Source of the DNA: Butyrivibrio sp.
GTDB lineage: Bacteria; Bacillota; Clostridia; Lachnospirales; Lachnospiraceae
DNA length: 64,000 bases
Assembly (NCBI RefSeq): GCF_017635265.1
Contig: NZ_JAGBLU010000141.1
Span: 30,778 to 94,777, forward strand
Direction: 5' to 3'
A program made the translations under genes and the position numbers. The notes under the pieces were generated by a model. It saw only the letters and a list, made by a program, of their open reading frames with translations. It had not been told where the DNA came from and made no database searches. Positions 1 through 8,085 of this stretch are shown here, piece after piece (position 1 is the stretch's first letter; every line of letters starts with the position of its first letter).

Positions 1-329
1 GACCTGTGCTGCAACTTCATAGGTGCCAAAGTCAGATTTTTTAAAACTGTCATATGTGGATAAAGATTAAACTGCTGAAACACCATTGAAGTAGTATCAC
101 GTATTACCTTTGTTTTGTTCTTGTTATTCAATTCCTGTCCGTCTATGGTCACTTTTCCACTTGAAGGAGTTTCCAGGAAATTCATACATCTTACTGTTGT
201 AGATTTTCCTGAACCGGAAGGCCCAATGATAACAAGCTTCTCTCCCTCATTTACTTCAAGATTCACATCCTTTAGAACATGCAGATCTCCGAAATATTTA
301 TTTACATTTTCAAGCTTTATCATTGCCAT
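1..329 (-). CDS. Polar amino-acid ABC transporter ATPase (GlnQ-type), partial
   Basis: This is the N-terminal part of an ATPase that would drive uptake of a polar amino acid; the rest lies beyond the left edge. About 109 residues are visible. They include a Walker A motif GPSGSGKST near residues 36-44 and a Q-loop region with MVFQQFNLYPHMTV, which is typical of the GlnQ/HisP family. I chose the ATG at 329, preceded by GGAAAGG; a second ATG at 323 is possible. The gene has its own promoter and a two-hairpin leader (358-468), so it is probably a separate transcript from the ureide operon upstream. The partner permease and binding protein are not in the window, so the substrate cannot be assigned. 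Confidence 0.88.
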   Translation of the reverse strand, partial: MAMIKLENVNKYFGDLHVLKDVNLEVNEGEKLVIIGPSGSGKSTTVRCMNFLETPSSGKVTIDGQELNNKNKTKVIRDTTSMVFQQFNLYPHMTVLKNLTLAPMKLQHR

Positions 330-357
330 AGACTTCTTTTGCCTTTCCGTGATGCAA

Positions 358-393
358 CAAAGGGCGCTCCGGTTTAAAACCGAAACGCCCTTG
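358..393 (-). promoter_or_regulatory. Leader hairpin 2 before the GlnQ-type ATPase
   Basis: The transcript strand reads ACAAGGGCGTTTCGGTTT, a short loop, AAACCG and then CGCCCTTTG, giving nested stems CAAGGGCG/CGCCCTTTG and CGGTTT/AAACCG. The hairpin ends 28 bases before the start codon. There is no long U-tract, so it looks more like a regulatory stem than a terminator. Its 5' arm repeats the ACAAGGGCGTTT of the hairpin just upstream, so the two hairpins could exchange arms. Confidence 0.6.
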
Positions 394-422
394 TTTCAAT
401 GCACACTTTTAGAGGGTATGTT

Positions 423-468
423 AAAAAGAAAAAGCGCTTTGACACACTTTGTGTATCAAAACGCCCTT
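423..468 (-). terminator. Intrinsic terminator / attenuator in the leader of the GlnQ-type gene
   Basis: On the minus strand an 18-bp stem (with a few G-U pairs) forms between 451-468 and 430-447 with a 3-base loop, followed by a T-rich tract (TTTTTCTTTTT). The promoter at 480-508 would start transcription only a few bases before the stem. It can therefore act on the GlnQ-type transcript itself, as an attenuator, as well as ending readthrough from the upstream operon. Confidence 0.7.
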
Positions 469-479
469 GTTTGTATACA

Positions 480-508
480 AGTATACTGACAAGTATTATT
501 TTTGACAA
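480..508 (-). promoter_or_regulatory. Sigma-A-type promoter for the GlnQ-type gene
   Basis: The minus strand shows a -35 box TTGTCA and a -10 box TATACT separated by exactly 17 bases, a near-consensus promoter. The predicted start, near 473, lies just before the AAGGGCG terminator-like hairpin, giving a leader of about 145 bases. Confidence 0.75.
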
Positions 509-567
509 TTGGACCATTTTTACGAATAATTGTCTGAATATATTAAAATTATAGACATATTTGCCAA

Positions 568-1209
568 CTATTCACCGATCAACTTCTTATCTTTTAACAA
601 TTTAATAATGAGCTGCGCAGCATATTCTTCTGTCACAGTTCCAGTATTTATCGATAAATGATATTCCTTAGGGTCTAGCCATTCTTTACCTGTATAATAC
701 TTGTAGTAATCAGCTCTATATTTATCCGTTTGCTGTATGGTCTTTTTTGCCTCTTCATAATTAAACTGAAGTCTTTGCATAACATTCTTTATACATTTTT
801 CTTCCGGTGCCTGGATGTTTATTTTGACCACATTGACCAGACTTCTTAAAATATAGTTTGCAGCTTTACCTATTATTATGCATGATACATTCTTATCAAA
901 AGCCAGGTTCTTTATCACCTGCGCCTGAATATTAAAAAGATTTTCATTTGAAAAATAATCCTTATCTTCTACCCTGAAAACTCTTTCATGGTTATAAACG
1001 CCATCAGAGTTTTTAATTGCCAGAGATCCTTTCTTTATCCTCTCATTTGCTTCATAAAAAAATCTCTCATTAATTCCACTAAGATCAGCTGCCATATTTA
1101 ATATCTCACTATCATAGCAAGGTATTCCCAGCTCTTTTGATAAGTTTCTTGCTATATGGCTTCCTCCACTTCCAAGTCCTCTTGCTATAGTAATAATATA
1201 ATGATCCAT
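568..1209 (-). CDS. Cytidylate kinase-like family protein
   Basis: The 213-residue protein belongs to the cytidylate-kinase-like family (Cytidylate_kin2), a P-loop kinase relative whose natural substrate is usually unknown. The N-terminus YIITIARGLGSGGSHIA is the family's degenerate P-loop, followed by LGIPCYDSEIL, as in family members of similar length. The start ATG has GGAGGG upstream. It is the last gene of the long minus-strand operon, 15 bases after the SLC13 carrier. The next element downstream is the terminator at 423-468. What a nucleotide-kinase-like protein does in a ureide locus is not clear; it could phosphorylate a nucleoside product or be a passenger. Confidence 0.8.
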   Translation of the reverse strand: MDHYIITIARGLGSGGSHIARNLSKELGIPCYDSEILNMAADLSGINERFFYEANERIKKGSLAIKNSDGVYNHERVFRVEDKDYFSNENLFNIQAQVIKNLAFDKNVSCIIIGKAANYILRSLVNVVKINIQAPEEKCIKNVMQRLQFNYEEAKKTIQQTDKYRADYYKYYTGKEWLDPKEYHLSINTGTVTEEYAAQLIIKLLKDKKLIGE

Positions 1210-1224
1210 ATCCGTCGCCCTCCC

Positions 1225-2646
1225 TTACATAAGTCCTATAATTTTCCAATATGGTATGCTTATGATAGCCGCTAAGATTGTTATTGCTATAAATACATGT
1301 GACATTCTCTGTGCCTCTTTAAAGTCCACTGCATCTTTTCCCATTATTGCCTGTGCTGTGACAAAATTAGTATTGGTATATTCTGTAGGCCACGACTTCG
1401 AAGCTGCAATGATAAGGAATCCGGTAATAAAAGGACTGATTCCAAGCAAATTATATGCTGTGGATGCAAAAACTACGTAAAATATGGTAACTGTAGCAAT
1501 CGAAGATACAATAAATATCCTAAACAGATAAACTATGATAACCAGTCCAATCAGATAGATTATCGCATTATGAGTAATTAGTCTTACTATTGGTTCCATT
1601 ACAGCAGCTAACCATACATCTATCTCCAAAACCGTGAAAAGACTGGCGATGCACACAATTCCTCCAACATATATCCATATATCCCATGGAATTTCCGATC
1701 TAAATTCCTGATTAGAAATTGCCCCAACAGTATGAAGAAATGCATACACTATAATTGCAAAAATACATTCAGGAATTCCTGTGTAATTCTTGGTTATCCA
1801 TCCTATCAAGGTGAACACCATCAAAATTCCTGTTATCTTCTCTGTTTGAGACATAGGTCCCAGGTCATTTATCATTGAGTTTAAAGCACTCTTGGTAAGT
1901 CCTATAGACTCTTTAGGGCTATACAAAATCAATAAGACTATGTATACCAATATAAATGCCGCTATTGCCCAAACTAAAGATGCTATAAACCACCCCGTCC
2001 AAGAAAAATTATCCGCAATCTTTTCTGGCATCATACCTACTACCAACAATGCTTGGACTGATCCACTCAAAAAAATGTGTCCTAAGCTTGGTCCATTGAT
2101 AAATACCGCCAAAAACAGTCCAGTAAGTGGTTTGCTCTTTTTTTCCAATGACATTTTTTCTGCTACAGATGCAGTTAATGATGCTAAAAGGCCTGACTTT
2201 GCTGTAGTACTCGGAATAAGCGGATTTAGTACCATTGATGACAAAGAAAGCGCCAATAATTGCCACTTATAAGAACATGGAAATAGCTTTAACAGGTATA
2301 ATGCAATTCTATTCATCAAACCGCTCTTTTTGATTACAACAGTTATAGGAAGTATCGTCAAAACCATCCACATAGTGGTTCCAGAAAAAGCCGAAAAGAC
2401 TGTTGAAAATGGCGCGATATTCAAAATCACACATACCGATAGTACTAGCAATATTACGATATGTTCGTCAAAGACTCCTGTTATCAGCATGAACACCATC
2501 GCAATCAATAGACCGATATATTCTTTCGCTTGTATGCTTATTCCTAGTTCAACTGGAATTCCAATAAAGAGAAGTGCTATAATTGCTGCAAAAGCTAGAT
2601 TAAATATATGGTTCGAGCAAATGGATTTTTTTATTGTATTTACCAT
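1225..2646 (-). CDS. SLC13/DASS-type anion:Na+ symporter
   Basis: This 473-residue integral membrane protein has about twelve hydrophobic segments and resembles the divalent-anion:sodium symporter (SLC13/ArsB-like) family, which carries succinate, malate, citrate or sulfate. The segments NPLIPSTTAKSG and SWPTEYTNTN occupy the places of the two substrate- and sodium-binding turns of the family. It starts 3 bases after the stop of the C-N hydrolase gene, so the two are translationally linked. In this operon it could export or import a dicarboxylate or carbamoyl acid produced by the ring-opening enzymes; that role is inference from context. Confidence 0.78.
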   Translation of the reverse strand: MVNTIKKSICSNHIFNLAFAAIIALLFIGIPVELGISIQAKEYIGLLIAMVFMLITGVFDEHIVILLVLSVCVILNIAPFSTVFSAFSGTTMWMVLTILPITVVIKKSGLMNRIALYLLKLFPCSYKWQLLALSLSSMVLNPLIPSTTAKSGLLASLTASVAEKMSLEKKSKPLTGLFLAVFINGPSLGHIFLSGSVQALLVVGMMPEKIADNFSWTGWFIASLVWAIAAFILVYIVLLILYSPKESIGLTKSALNSMINDLGPMSQTEKITGILMVFTLIGWITKNYTGIPECIFAIIVYAFLHTVGAISNQEFRSEIPWDIWIYVGGIVCIASLFTVLEIDVWLAAVMEPIVRLITHNAIIYLIGLVIIVYLFRIFIVSSIATVTIFYVVFASTAYNLLGISPFITGFLIIAASKSWPTEYTNTNFVTAQAIMGKDAVDFKEAQRMSHVFIAITILAAIISIPYWKIIGLM

Positions 2647-2649
2647 AGC

Positions 2650-3567
2650 TCAAAAACCCTTTTCAAAAACTAATCCCTTTGGCGCATAATAACAGTCAGA
2701 AATCATTCCATATATTTCAGGATGTCTGTCTCTCTGCCAATTAAGTCTTCCTCTGGCATAAATCACATCATCCATATCAAGATCAGCACACACATACTGC
2801 CATCCTTCGTCTGACAAAGGCTCGGTAACCATATTTCCCAACGGATCAGCTATAAATGATTTACCAAAATGATGTCTTGGAACCGGTTCATTATCTACCT
2901 GCTCATCGCCTGCTCTATTAAGTGCAATTACAAAGGAATGCGATTCCAAAGCTCTAGTCTGGAGCTCAGTAATAAACATATCTGCCCTAAGTCCCATAGT
3001 ACATGTAGCAGTTACAATAATCTGTGCGCCCTGAAGATAATAAGATCTCCATACTTCAGGGAAAGAACGGTCATAACAGATCAGCATTGCCATTTTAACT
3101 CCATTGTCGAGCTCAAAAACAGGAAGTGTGTCTCCCGAATTGAAATAGTATTTTTCATAGACTGCGTTATATCTGATATCACCTCCGGGGATATGAATCT
3201 TGCGGTATTTACCAATAACTCCTCTTACCGGAGATACAAGTCCCATGGTGTTATAATAAACTTCTTTTCCGTCTTCAATTGCCTTCTCAAATAATGAATA
3301 GGCAATGTGTACATCAAGCTTCTTCGCTTCCTCGAGCATCCTTGTTGTAGTTGGTCCCGTAAGAAAATCTTCTGCATACTGAAACCATTTCTTTTCTCTT
3401 ACCATTCCAAAATAAATACCCGTCATCATCTCAGGAAATGTCACAAGGTAAGGCTTCTCCTTTTCTACAAGTTCTTCCATAAAAGCGACCTGGCGATCTA
3501 CGTATTCTTCATTTGTCATACCATTAGTTACAGTCCCCGGCTGGATTCCTAATACCTTTACATTCAT
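2650..3567 (-). CDS. Carbon-nitrogen hydrolase (nitrilase superfamily)
   Basis: The enzyme hydrolyses an amide or carbamoyl C-N bond in the cytoplasm. The nitrilase-superfamily triad is intact: Glu46 in TFPEMMTG, Lys123 in KYRKIHIP and Cys164 in LICYDRSFPE (numbered from my start). The 305-residue length and the CYDRSFPE context match N-carbamoyl amino acid hydrolases and beta-ureidopropionase-like members. I start at 3567 because AGGAGGG lies 7 bases upstream; the ATG two codons earlier sits almost on that site. It follows the OYE-like gene by 15 bases and lies 3 bases before the SLC13 gene. It could remove the carbamoyl group from a product of the hydantoinases. Confidence 0.85.
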   Translation of the reverse strand: MNVKVLGIQPGTVTNGMTNEEYVDRQVAFMEELVEKEKPYLVTFPEMMTGIYFGMVREKKWFQYAEDFLTGPTTTRMLEEAKKLDVHIAYSLFEKAIEDGKEVYYNTMGLVSPVRGVIGKYRKIHIPGGDIRYNAVYEKYYFNSGDTLPVFELDNGVKMAMLICYDRSFPEVWRSYYLQGAQIIVTATCTMGLRADMFITELQTRALESHSFVIALNRAGDEQVDNEPVPRHHFGKSFIADPLGNMVTEPLSDEGWQYVCADLDMDDVIYARGRLNWQRDRHPEIYGMISDCYYAPKGLVFEKGF

Positions 3568-3582
3568 TGTCATTCCCTCCTG

Positions 3583-4539
3583 TCATTCACTGCGCATAGC
3601 ACAGTGCTGTTTTCTTTCTTTATAAATATGAAAACATCTATTGCAGCTAACACATCTACTTCCTTCAGTATCCAAGTTCGTCAATAAATCCGGCTGGCAT
3701 ATAAAAGGTCTGCTCATTCCTACAAGATTTGCCCCTTTAGATAAAGCTTTCTCTATATCTTCTTTATTTCGCAATCCTCCTGTCAGCATTACCGGAACGT
3801 TACAACTATCTTTGCAGATCTGAATATCTTTGACATAGTAAAGGTGCTCTTTTTTTGTCTTTTGAATAAAATCTGAACCACTTAACTCAATTGCCCAAAT
3901 TGCATATTTTTCGCAGCATTTGTAAAAATTCTTTTTAATATAATCTGGAATATCTGTATTAACCTTTACTAAAACCGGATAAATATCCACTATTTCTCTT
4001 ACTGCCTTAAATAATTTCGAAGCAATCTCCACGCCATCTTTTCTTTCAGTTAAAAGTTCACTAAGTAAATATCCATGTCCAAAATGGATTTGTACTCCAT
4101 CTGCACCACTTTCTTTTGCCCGCCTTGATGCCTCTGCAAAGCCCGTGATAATAGTATCTATTTCTTCATCTCTTATCTCCTGGGCTGAATCAAAATGTTT
4201 AGCCAGCAGCTCAGAAACCTTAGTCTTTCTTCCGGCATGAGATATCTGAAAAATAATTTTGCTTCCATAAGTGTGAACTGTATCACATAATAGTTTTGCT
4301 CCATCATGATCAAATCTTTCGTCTATCGTGTTTTGATTGGAATCAAGCCTGCCATCTTCTGCTATAAAGAAATTGCCCGTTATTATCATTCCAATTCCGC
4401 TTTGAGCCAGGTGCCGGTAAAGATCTATCTGTTTCGCAGATATACTTCCATCTTCTTCACCACAGTAATCATTTGTAGCTGCTCTGACTATTCGATTCTG
4501 AACTACCAGCTTTTGATACTCATACACTTCATTTATCAT
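3583..4539 (-). CDS. Old-Yellow-Enzyme-like flavin oxidoreductase with C-terminal Cys cluster
   Basis: The 318-residue protein has the FMN-binding TIM barrel of NADH:flavin oxidoreductases: QISHAGR near residue 98, ADGVQIHFGHGYLLSELL near 147-163, and a phosphate-binding TGGLRN and VGMSRPF near 253-280. After the barrel comes C296-x2-C299-x2-C302-x10-C313, a close match to the [4Fe-4S] ligands of 2,4-dienoyl-CoA reductase-like enzymes. The large C-terminal FAD/NADH domain of that group is absent. The start overlaps the upstream stop as TAATG, so translation is coupled. In this operon it could reduce (or dehydrogenate) a ring C=C bond before hydrolytic opening. It must receive electrons from another protein if it lacks an NADH site. 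Confidence 0.82.
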   Translation of the reverse strand: MINEVYEYQKLVVQNRIVRAATNDYCGEEDGSISAKQIDLYRHLAQSGIGMIITGNFFIAEDGRLDSNQNTIDERFDHDGAKLLCDTVHTYGSKIIFQISHAGRKTKVSELLAKHFDSAQEIRDEEIDTIITGFAEASRRAKESGADGVQIHFGHGYLLSELLTERKDGVEIASKLFKAVREIVDIYPVLVKVNTDIPDYIKKNFYKCCEKYAIWAIELSGSDFIQKTKKEHLYYVKDIQICKDSCNVPVMLTGGLRNKEDIEKALSKGANLVGMSRPFICQPDLLTNLDTEGSRCVSCNRCFHIYKERKQHCAMRSE

Positions 4540-5939
4540 TAGATTGTTCTCTTAAGATATCTACCACGACCTGGCTTTGCTAACACTACGCCGTCCTTCT
4601 GAAGCACTTCTCCTCGACTTAATGTGTATCTTGGCCAGCCCTTGAAAGTCATACCATCGTAGATTGAAAAATCTGAACATCCGTATAATTCCGGAGTAAT
4701 TGTTCTCTCCCACTCCAAATCAACAAGTGCCAGATCTGCATCTTTTCCGACCTCAATCGAACCTTTATCCGGCAGGTTAAATACCTCTGCCGCATTCGTA
4801 CTAAGTACCTTTGCAATTGTTGTAAGAGGGATTTTTCTTTTCAGATGTCCTTCACTTATAAGTGCAGGCAACGCGATTCCCTGTCCGGAAAAACCAACCC
4901 AGACATCCCACAAATTATCTGCATGAGCTCCATTTCTTGTGTACTTCTGTGCCCTTGTAACAGGAACATTATCTGTTCCTATGGTTTTAACAATCCCTTC
5001 TCTGATACCTTCCCAAAGAGCCTCATTATCTTCTTTGGTATGCAATGCAGGATTCACCTTAGCATCCATTCCGGCCGTCTTGTCTAGTAATAGATACTGT
5101 GGGCAGGTTTCAATTGTAACTTTTCCACATTCAATATTTTCTGAGAGCGCCTTATACACATCCAACGACTTCTTGGCAGACGTATGAACTATATAAATAT
5201 TTCCGTCCAGTTCTCCGTTTATGAGCATAGCTCCTGCCACACAGTTAGATTCCACAAAATCGGGTCTTCCTGCGTCCCACTCTTCGATTCCTGTTGCATT
5301 GGGATGAAGTTCCTGTTGCTCTTTTAAAAAGGCTCTAAACATATCCGGATCTTCACAATGTATGCAAAGTAAAAGCTTTGGATCAATACTGTGAAGCTTT
5401 TTAATAATGTAATACAGATCTGCCTTATCTAAAGTAAGGGCTTCTTCCTTCTGTATTCCATAAAAAGTATGTGCTATGTCCTGCTTGTCAAAGAAAAATT
5501 TAAAGGATGTTATTCCCAGATTTCTAACATAGTCTTCGAGTTCTCCCATGTGCTTCTTTGCACATAACCCTAGAGAAATTCCAAAATCAATGTAAGAATT
5601 CTCCTCACCTATTTTTATTTCATCGGATACAGTGTCGAAATAGTTTCCTTTTCCTCTATGGTATTCAACAATCGACGTTGTTCCACCTATAACTTCTCTT
5701 TCAGTGCTGTATCTATATGATTCTTCAAAGCTGTTATAAAGGCCTAAATGCTGGTGTGGATCAATTGCTCCCGGCATAACATACAGCCCGCTGGCATCAA
5801 TTACTTCACAATCAGCTCCGTCAATTGCCCCAGGCTCGCTGATTGATGCTATCTTCTCAGCTTCTATCAAAATGTCAGCCTTTTTCACTTCGTCCCTTAA
5901 AACAACCATTCCATTTTTTATCAGCGTTCTTTTTCCCAT
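4539..5939 (-). CDS. Dihydropyrimidinase/hydantoinase-like amidohydrolase 1
   Basis: This 466-residue metal-dependent cyclic amidohydrolase carries the whole binuclear set expected for hydantoinase, dihydropyrimidinase or allantoinase: H62 and H64 in DPHQHLG, the carboxylated Lys147 in TSFKFFF, H194 in IHCED, H252 in IVHTSA and D323 in GTDN. A GGAG site precedes the ATG. It is a paralogue of the enzyme at 6680-8062; both end with nearly the same FSIYDGMTFKGWPRYT block. It follows the cysteine hydrolase by 13 bases. The reaction is opening of a cyclic ureide or imide to an N-carbamoyl or half-amide acid. The substrate cannot be told from the sequence. Confidence 0.85.
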   Translation of the reverse strand: MGKRTLIKNGMVVLRDEVKKADILIEAEKIASISEPGAIDGADCEVIDASGLYVMPGAIDPHQHLGLYNSFEESYRYSTEREVIGGTTSIVEYHRGKGNYFDTVSDEIKIGEENSYIDFGISLGLCAKKHMGELEDYVRNLGITSFKFFFDKQDIAHTFYGIQKEEALTLDKADLYYIIKKLHSIDPKLLLCIHCEDPDMFRAFLKEQQELHPNATGIEEWDAGRPDFVESNCVAGAMLINGELDGNIYIVHTSAKKSLDVYKALSENIECGKVTIETCPQYLLLDKTAGMDAKVNPALHTKEDNEALWEGIREGIVKTIGTDNVPVTRAQKYTRNGAHADNLWDVWVGFSGQGIALPALISEGHLKRKIPLTTIAKVLSTNAAEVFNLPDKGSIEVGKDADLALVDLEWERTITPELYGCSDFSIYDGMTFKGWPRYTLSRGEVLQKDGVVLAKPGRGRYLKRTI

Positions 5940-5952
5940 AGCAATTCACTCC

Positions 5953-6657
5953 TTACGCTTCTTTTTCTTTTAATGAATAAAAATATTCTTTAACATAATC
6001 GCTCTTTATCACATCGCCATATTTCATCCAGATATCAAGCATTGCCACTTTGTGTGATGCCTCAATTCTATCTGTAATACAATCTTCTACATACCCAAGG
6101 TTATAGCTTCGTGTTATCGCATCAATGGCGGTTGCTCTACAGCATCCACTGCTAGAATTTCCTACTATTATTAAAGTATCTATACCAAGCTTTACCAGAT
6201 AACTTTCAAATGGCGTTCCATAAAATACACTTGCATAGGCCTTGGGAATAACCAGCTCATTTGGCAGCGGGGCTAAATCCGGGACTAATTCACTCGCCGG
6301 GTTTCCATCTAAATACTTAGTCTGATCCCTCTTTGTTTTTGATGAAAAACCATCAAACGCTAAAGTCTGCTTTTGAACATTCCTGGTATACATAATTGGT
6401 ATTCCGCATTCTCTTGCCACATCTCTCAAAGAGATGATTCTTCTAAGAGAAGCCCATGCCTTTTCCCCTCCACCTGAAGGCCACTCATCAAGCTGTTCCT
6501 CTATAGGTTTGTCTGCTCCAAGGTAATTGGGCTGACAATCTATAATTAATAGAAGCGGCTTTTTTCCAAATCCACGTGTCTGTCCATATCCACCTTTTTC
6601 TATAACTATTTTGTCTACTTCTGAAAGAAGATCATCCCAGCAATGTTGTTCTCCCAT
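5953..6657 (-). CDS. Isochorismatase-family cysteine hydrolase (N-carbamoylsarcosine amidase-like)
   Basis: The 234-residue protein is a cysteine amidohydrolase of the isochorismatase fold. The triad is visible as D40 (LLIIDCQ), K139 (VIPKAYAS) and C172 (SSGCCRATAID), numbered from the ATG at 6657. That start has AGGAGGAG about 6 bases upstream; an in-frame ATG six codons earlier lies before this site. The family includes N-carbamoylsarcosine, maleamate, biuret and nicotinamide amidohydrolases. Its place between two hydantoinase-type genes fits hydrolysis of a carbamoyl or half-amide product. The KAYASVF stretch, where nicotinamidases carry a metal site elsewhere, argues for the carbamoylsarcosine/maleamate branch, but this is only a leaning. 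Confidence 0.83.
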   Translation of the reverse strand: MGEQHCWDDLLSEVDKIVIEKGGYGQTRGFGKKPLLLIIDCQPNYLGADKPIEEQLDEWPSGGGEKAWASLRRIISLRDVARECGIPIMYTRNVQKQTLAFDGFSSKTKRDQTKYLDGNPASELVPDLAPLPNELVIPKAYASVFYGTPFESYLVKLGIDTLIIVGNSSSGCCRATAIDAITRSYNLGYVEDCITDRIEASHKVAMLDIWMKYGDVIKSDYVKEYFYSLKEKEA

Positions 6658-6679
6658 AATATCTCCTCCTGACATATCA

Positions 6680-8062
6680 TTACCTTGGAATAAATTTACC
6701 TGTTGGTTCAGAAACTATCTTGCCATCTTTCTGAACTATTTTCCCTCTTACCATCGTATATCTTGGCCACCCCTTAAAAGTCATTCCATCATATATAGAG
6801 AAATCACAATGACCAAACAACTCTTTATCGATAGTTCTCTCCCAATCGAGATCCATAATGGCGAAGTCTGCATCATATCCCACTCTCATCTCACCCTTTG
6901 TCTTCAAGCCAAATTTGCGAGCCGAATTAATACTATTTACTTTAGATAGCTGGCTTAAGGATATTCCCCGTTTATGATATCCGTCATTTATGAGTGTGGG
7001 TAATATCATTCCAGCTCCGGGAAATCCAGGAATAACATGCTCAATATCTTTGCCCTTTTTGTATTTTGTCGAGAGATCACATGGACAATTATCTGTTCCC
7101 ATTGATGTGATTGTCCCGTCCTCTATTCCTTTCCAGAGTTCTTCGCTATCATCTGCTGTTCTAATCGGAGGTACAACTGTCGCATTCAATTTAGCAGGAG
7201 CATTTTCATCAAGCACCAGGTAATGTGGGCATGTCTCAAGTCCAACTTTCCCCTTCAATATGGGTTTTAACTGCCTTGCAAGTCGCACATCATCTCCTGC
7301 GCTGTTATGCACGATATAAATATTTCCATCTACTACATGATTGACCCAAAGTACACTTAAAACCGCGCTTGCCTCGCCAAAATCTGGCCTTGCCTTAGAA
7401 TAAGAACTAAGGTTATACTGATCAAGTTCAGGATTATCAAAAGTTAATCTCTGTTCAGGATAGAAAATCTCTGTATCCTCACAATGAAGACAAAGAACTG
7501 CATCTTTGTTCAATTCCTTAAGCTTTTTAAGAATATCCATTACCTCTCGTTTATTACCCAAAAGTCCTGTCCCAGGAGTGAGTCCATAATGCTCTTCCAA
7601 GCGATTTGTCTTATCCAGATAGAACTTAAATGAAGTCACATGAAGTTCTTTCATATATCTTTCTATATCAGCTACCTGAGACTTCTTTACCAACCCCAGT
7701 GAAAAAGTATAATCAACCATTGATTTCTCATCACAAAACTTTATATAGTCAGGCACTGTATCAAAGTAATCATAGTTGTGTCTATGGAACTGAAGAACTG
7801 TTGTTAATCCTCCGATTACAGCTCTTTTTGAATCTTCAACAACATCCTCTTTATAGTCCTTATAAATTCCCCAGTGAGTATGCGGATCAATCGATCCTGG
7901 CATAACATATAGCCCACTCACATCCAGAATTTCATCAACAGTCTCTTTGCACTCTCCTGGTTTAAAAAAAGCAGCAATCTTACCATCTCTTATCAAAATA
8001 TCTGCAGGATATGTGTCTTCTTCAAATACTACATTCCCATTTTTTATAAGCATTTCACCCAT
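6680..8062 (-). CDS. Dihydropyrimidinase/hydantoinase-like amidohydrolase 2
   Basis: This second cyclic amidohydrolase (460 residues from 8062) has H61/H63 in DPHTHWG, the Lys in VTSFKFYLDK, LHCED, IVHNSA and MGTDN, so all metal ligands of the family are present. I start at 8062 because AGGAGG lies 8 bases upstream; the longer reading to 8089 overlaps the preceding livF stop and has no better site. It is similar along its length to the paralogue at 4539-5939, but the first-shell loops differ (DPHTHWG versus DPHQHLG, TDNCPCDLS versus TDNVPVTR). This suggests two substrates, two enantiomers or a hetero-oligomer. Confidence 0.85.
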   Translation of the reverse strand: MGEMLIKNGNVVFEEDTYPADILIRDGKIAAFFKPGECKETVDEILDVSGLYVMPGSIDPHTHWGIYKDYKEDVVEDSKRAVIGGLTTVLQFHRHNYDYFDTVPDYIKFCDEKSMVDYTFSLGLVKKSQVADIERYMKELHVTSFKFYLDKTNRLEEHYGLTPGTGLLGNKREVMDILKKLKELNKDAVLCLHCEDTEIFYPEQRLTFDNPELDQYNLSSYSKARPDFGEASAVLSVLWVNHVVDGNIYIVHNSAGDDVRLARQLKPILKGKVGLETCPHYLVLDENAPAKLNATVVPPIRTADDSEELWKGIEDGTITSMGTDNCPCDLSTKYKKGKDIEHVIPGFPGAGMILPTLINDGYHKRGISLSQLSKVNSINSARKFGLKTKGEMRVGYDADFAIMDLDWERTIDKELFGHCDFSIYDGMTFKGWPRYTMVRGKIVQKDGKIVSEPTGKFIPR

Positions 8063-8085
8063 ATCTATGCCTCCTGTTAATATGA

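Noticed and set aside
1892-2272. A 126-codon plus-strand frame opposite the SLC13 gene
   Set aside because: It is antisense to a well-supported membrane protein and has no ribosome site or recognisable motif.
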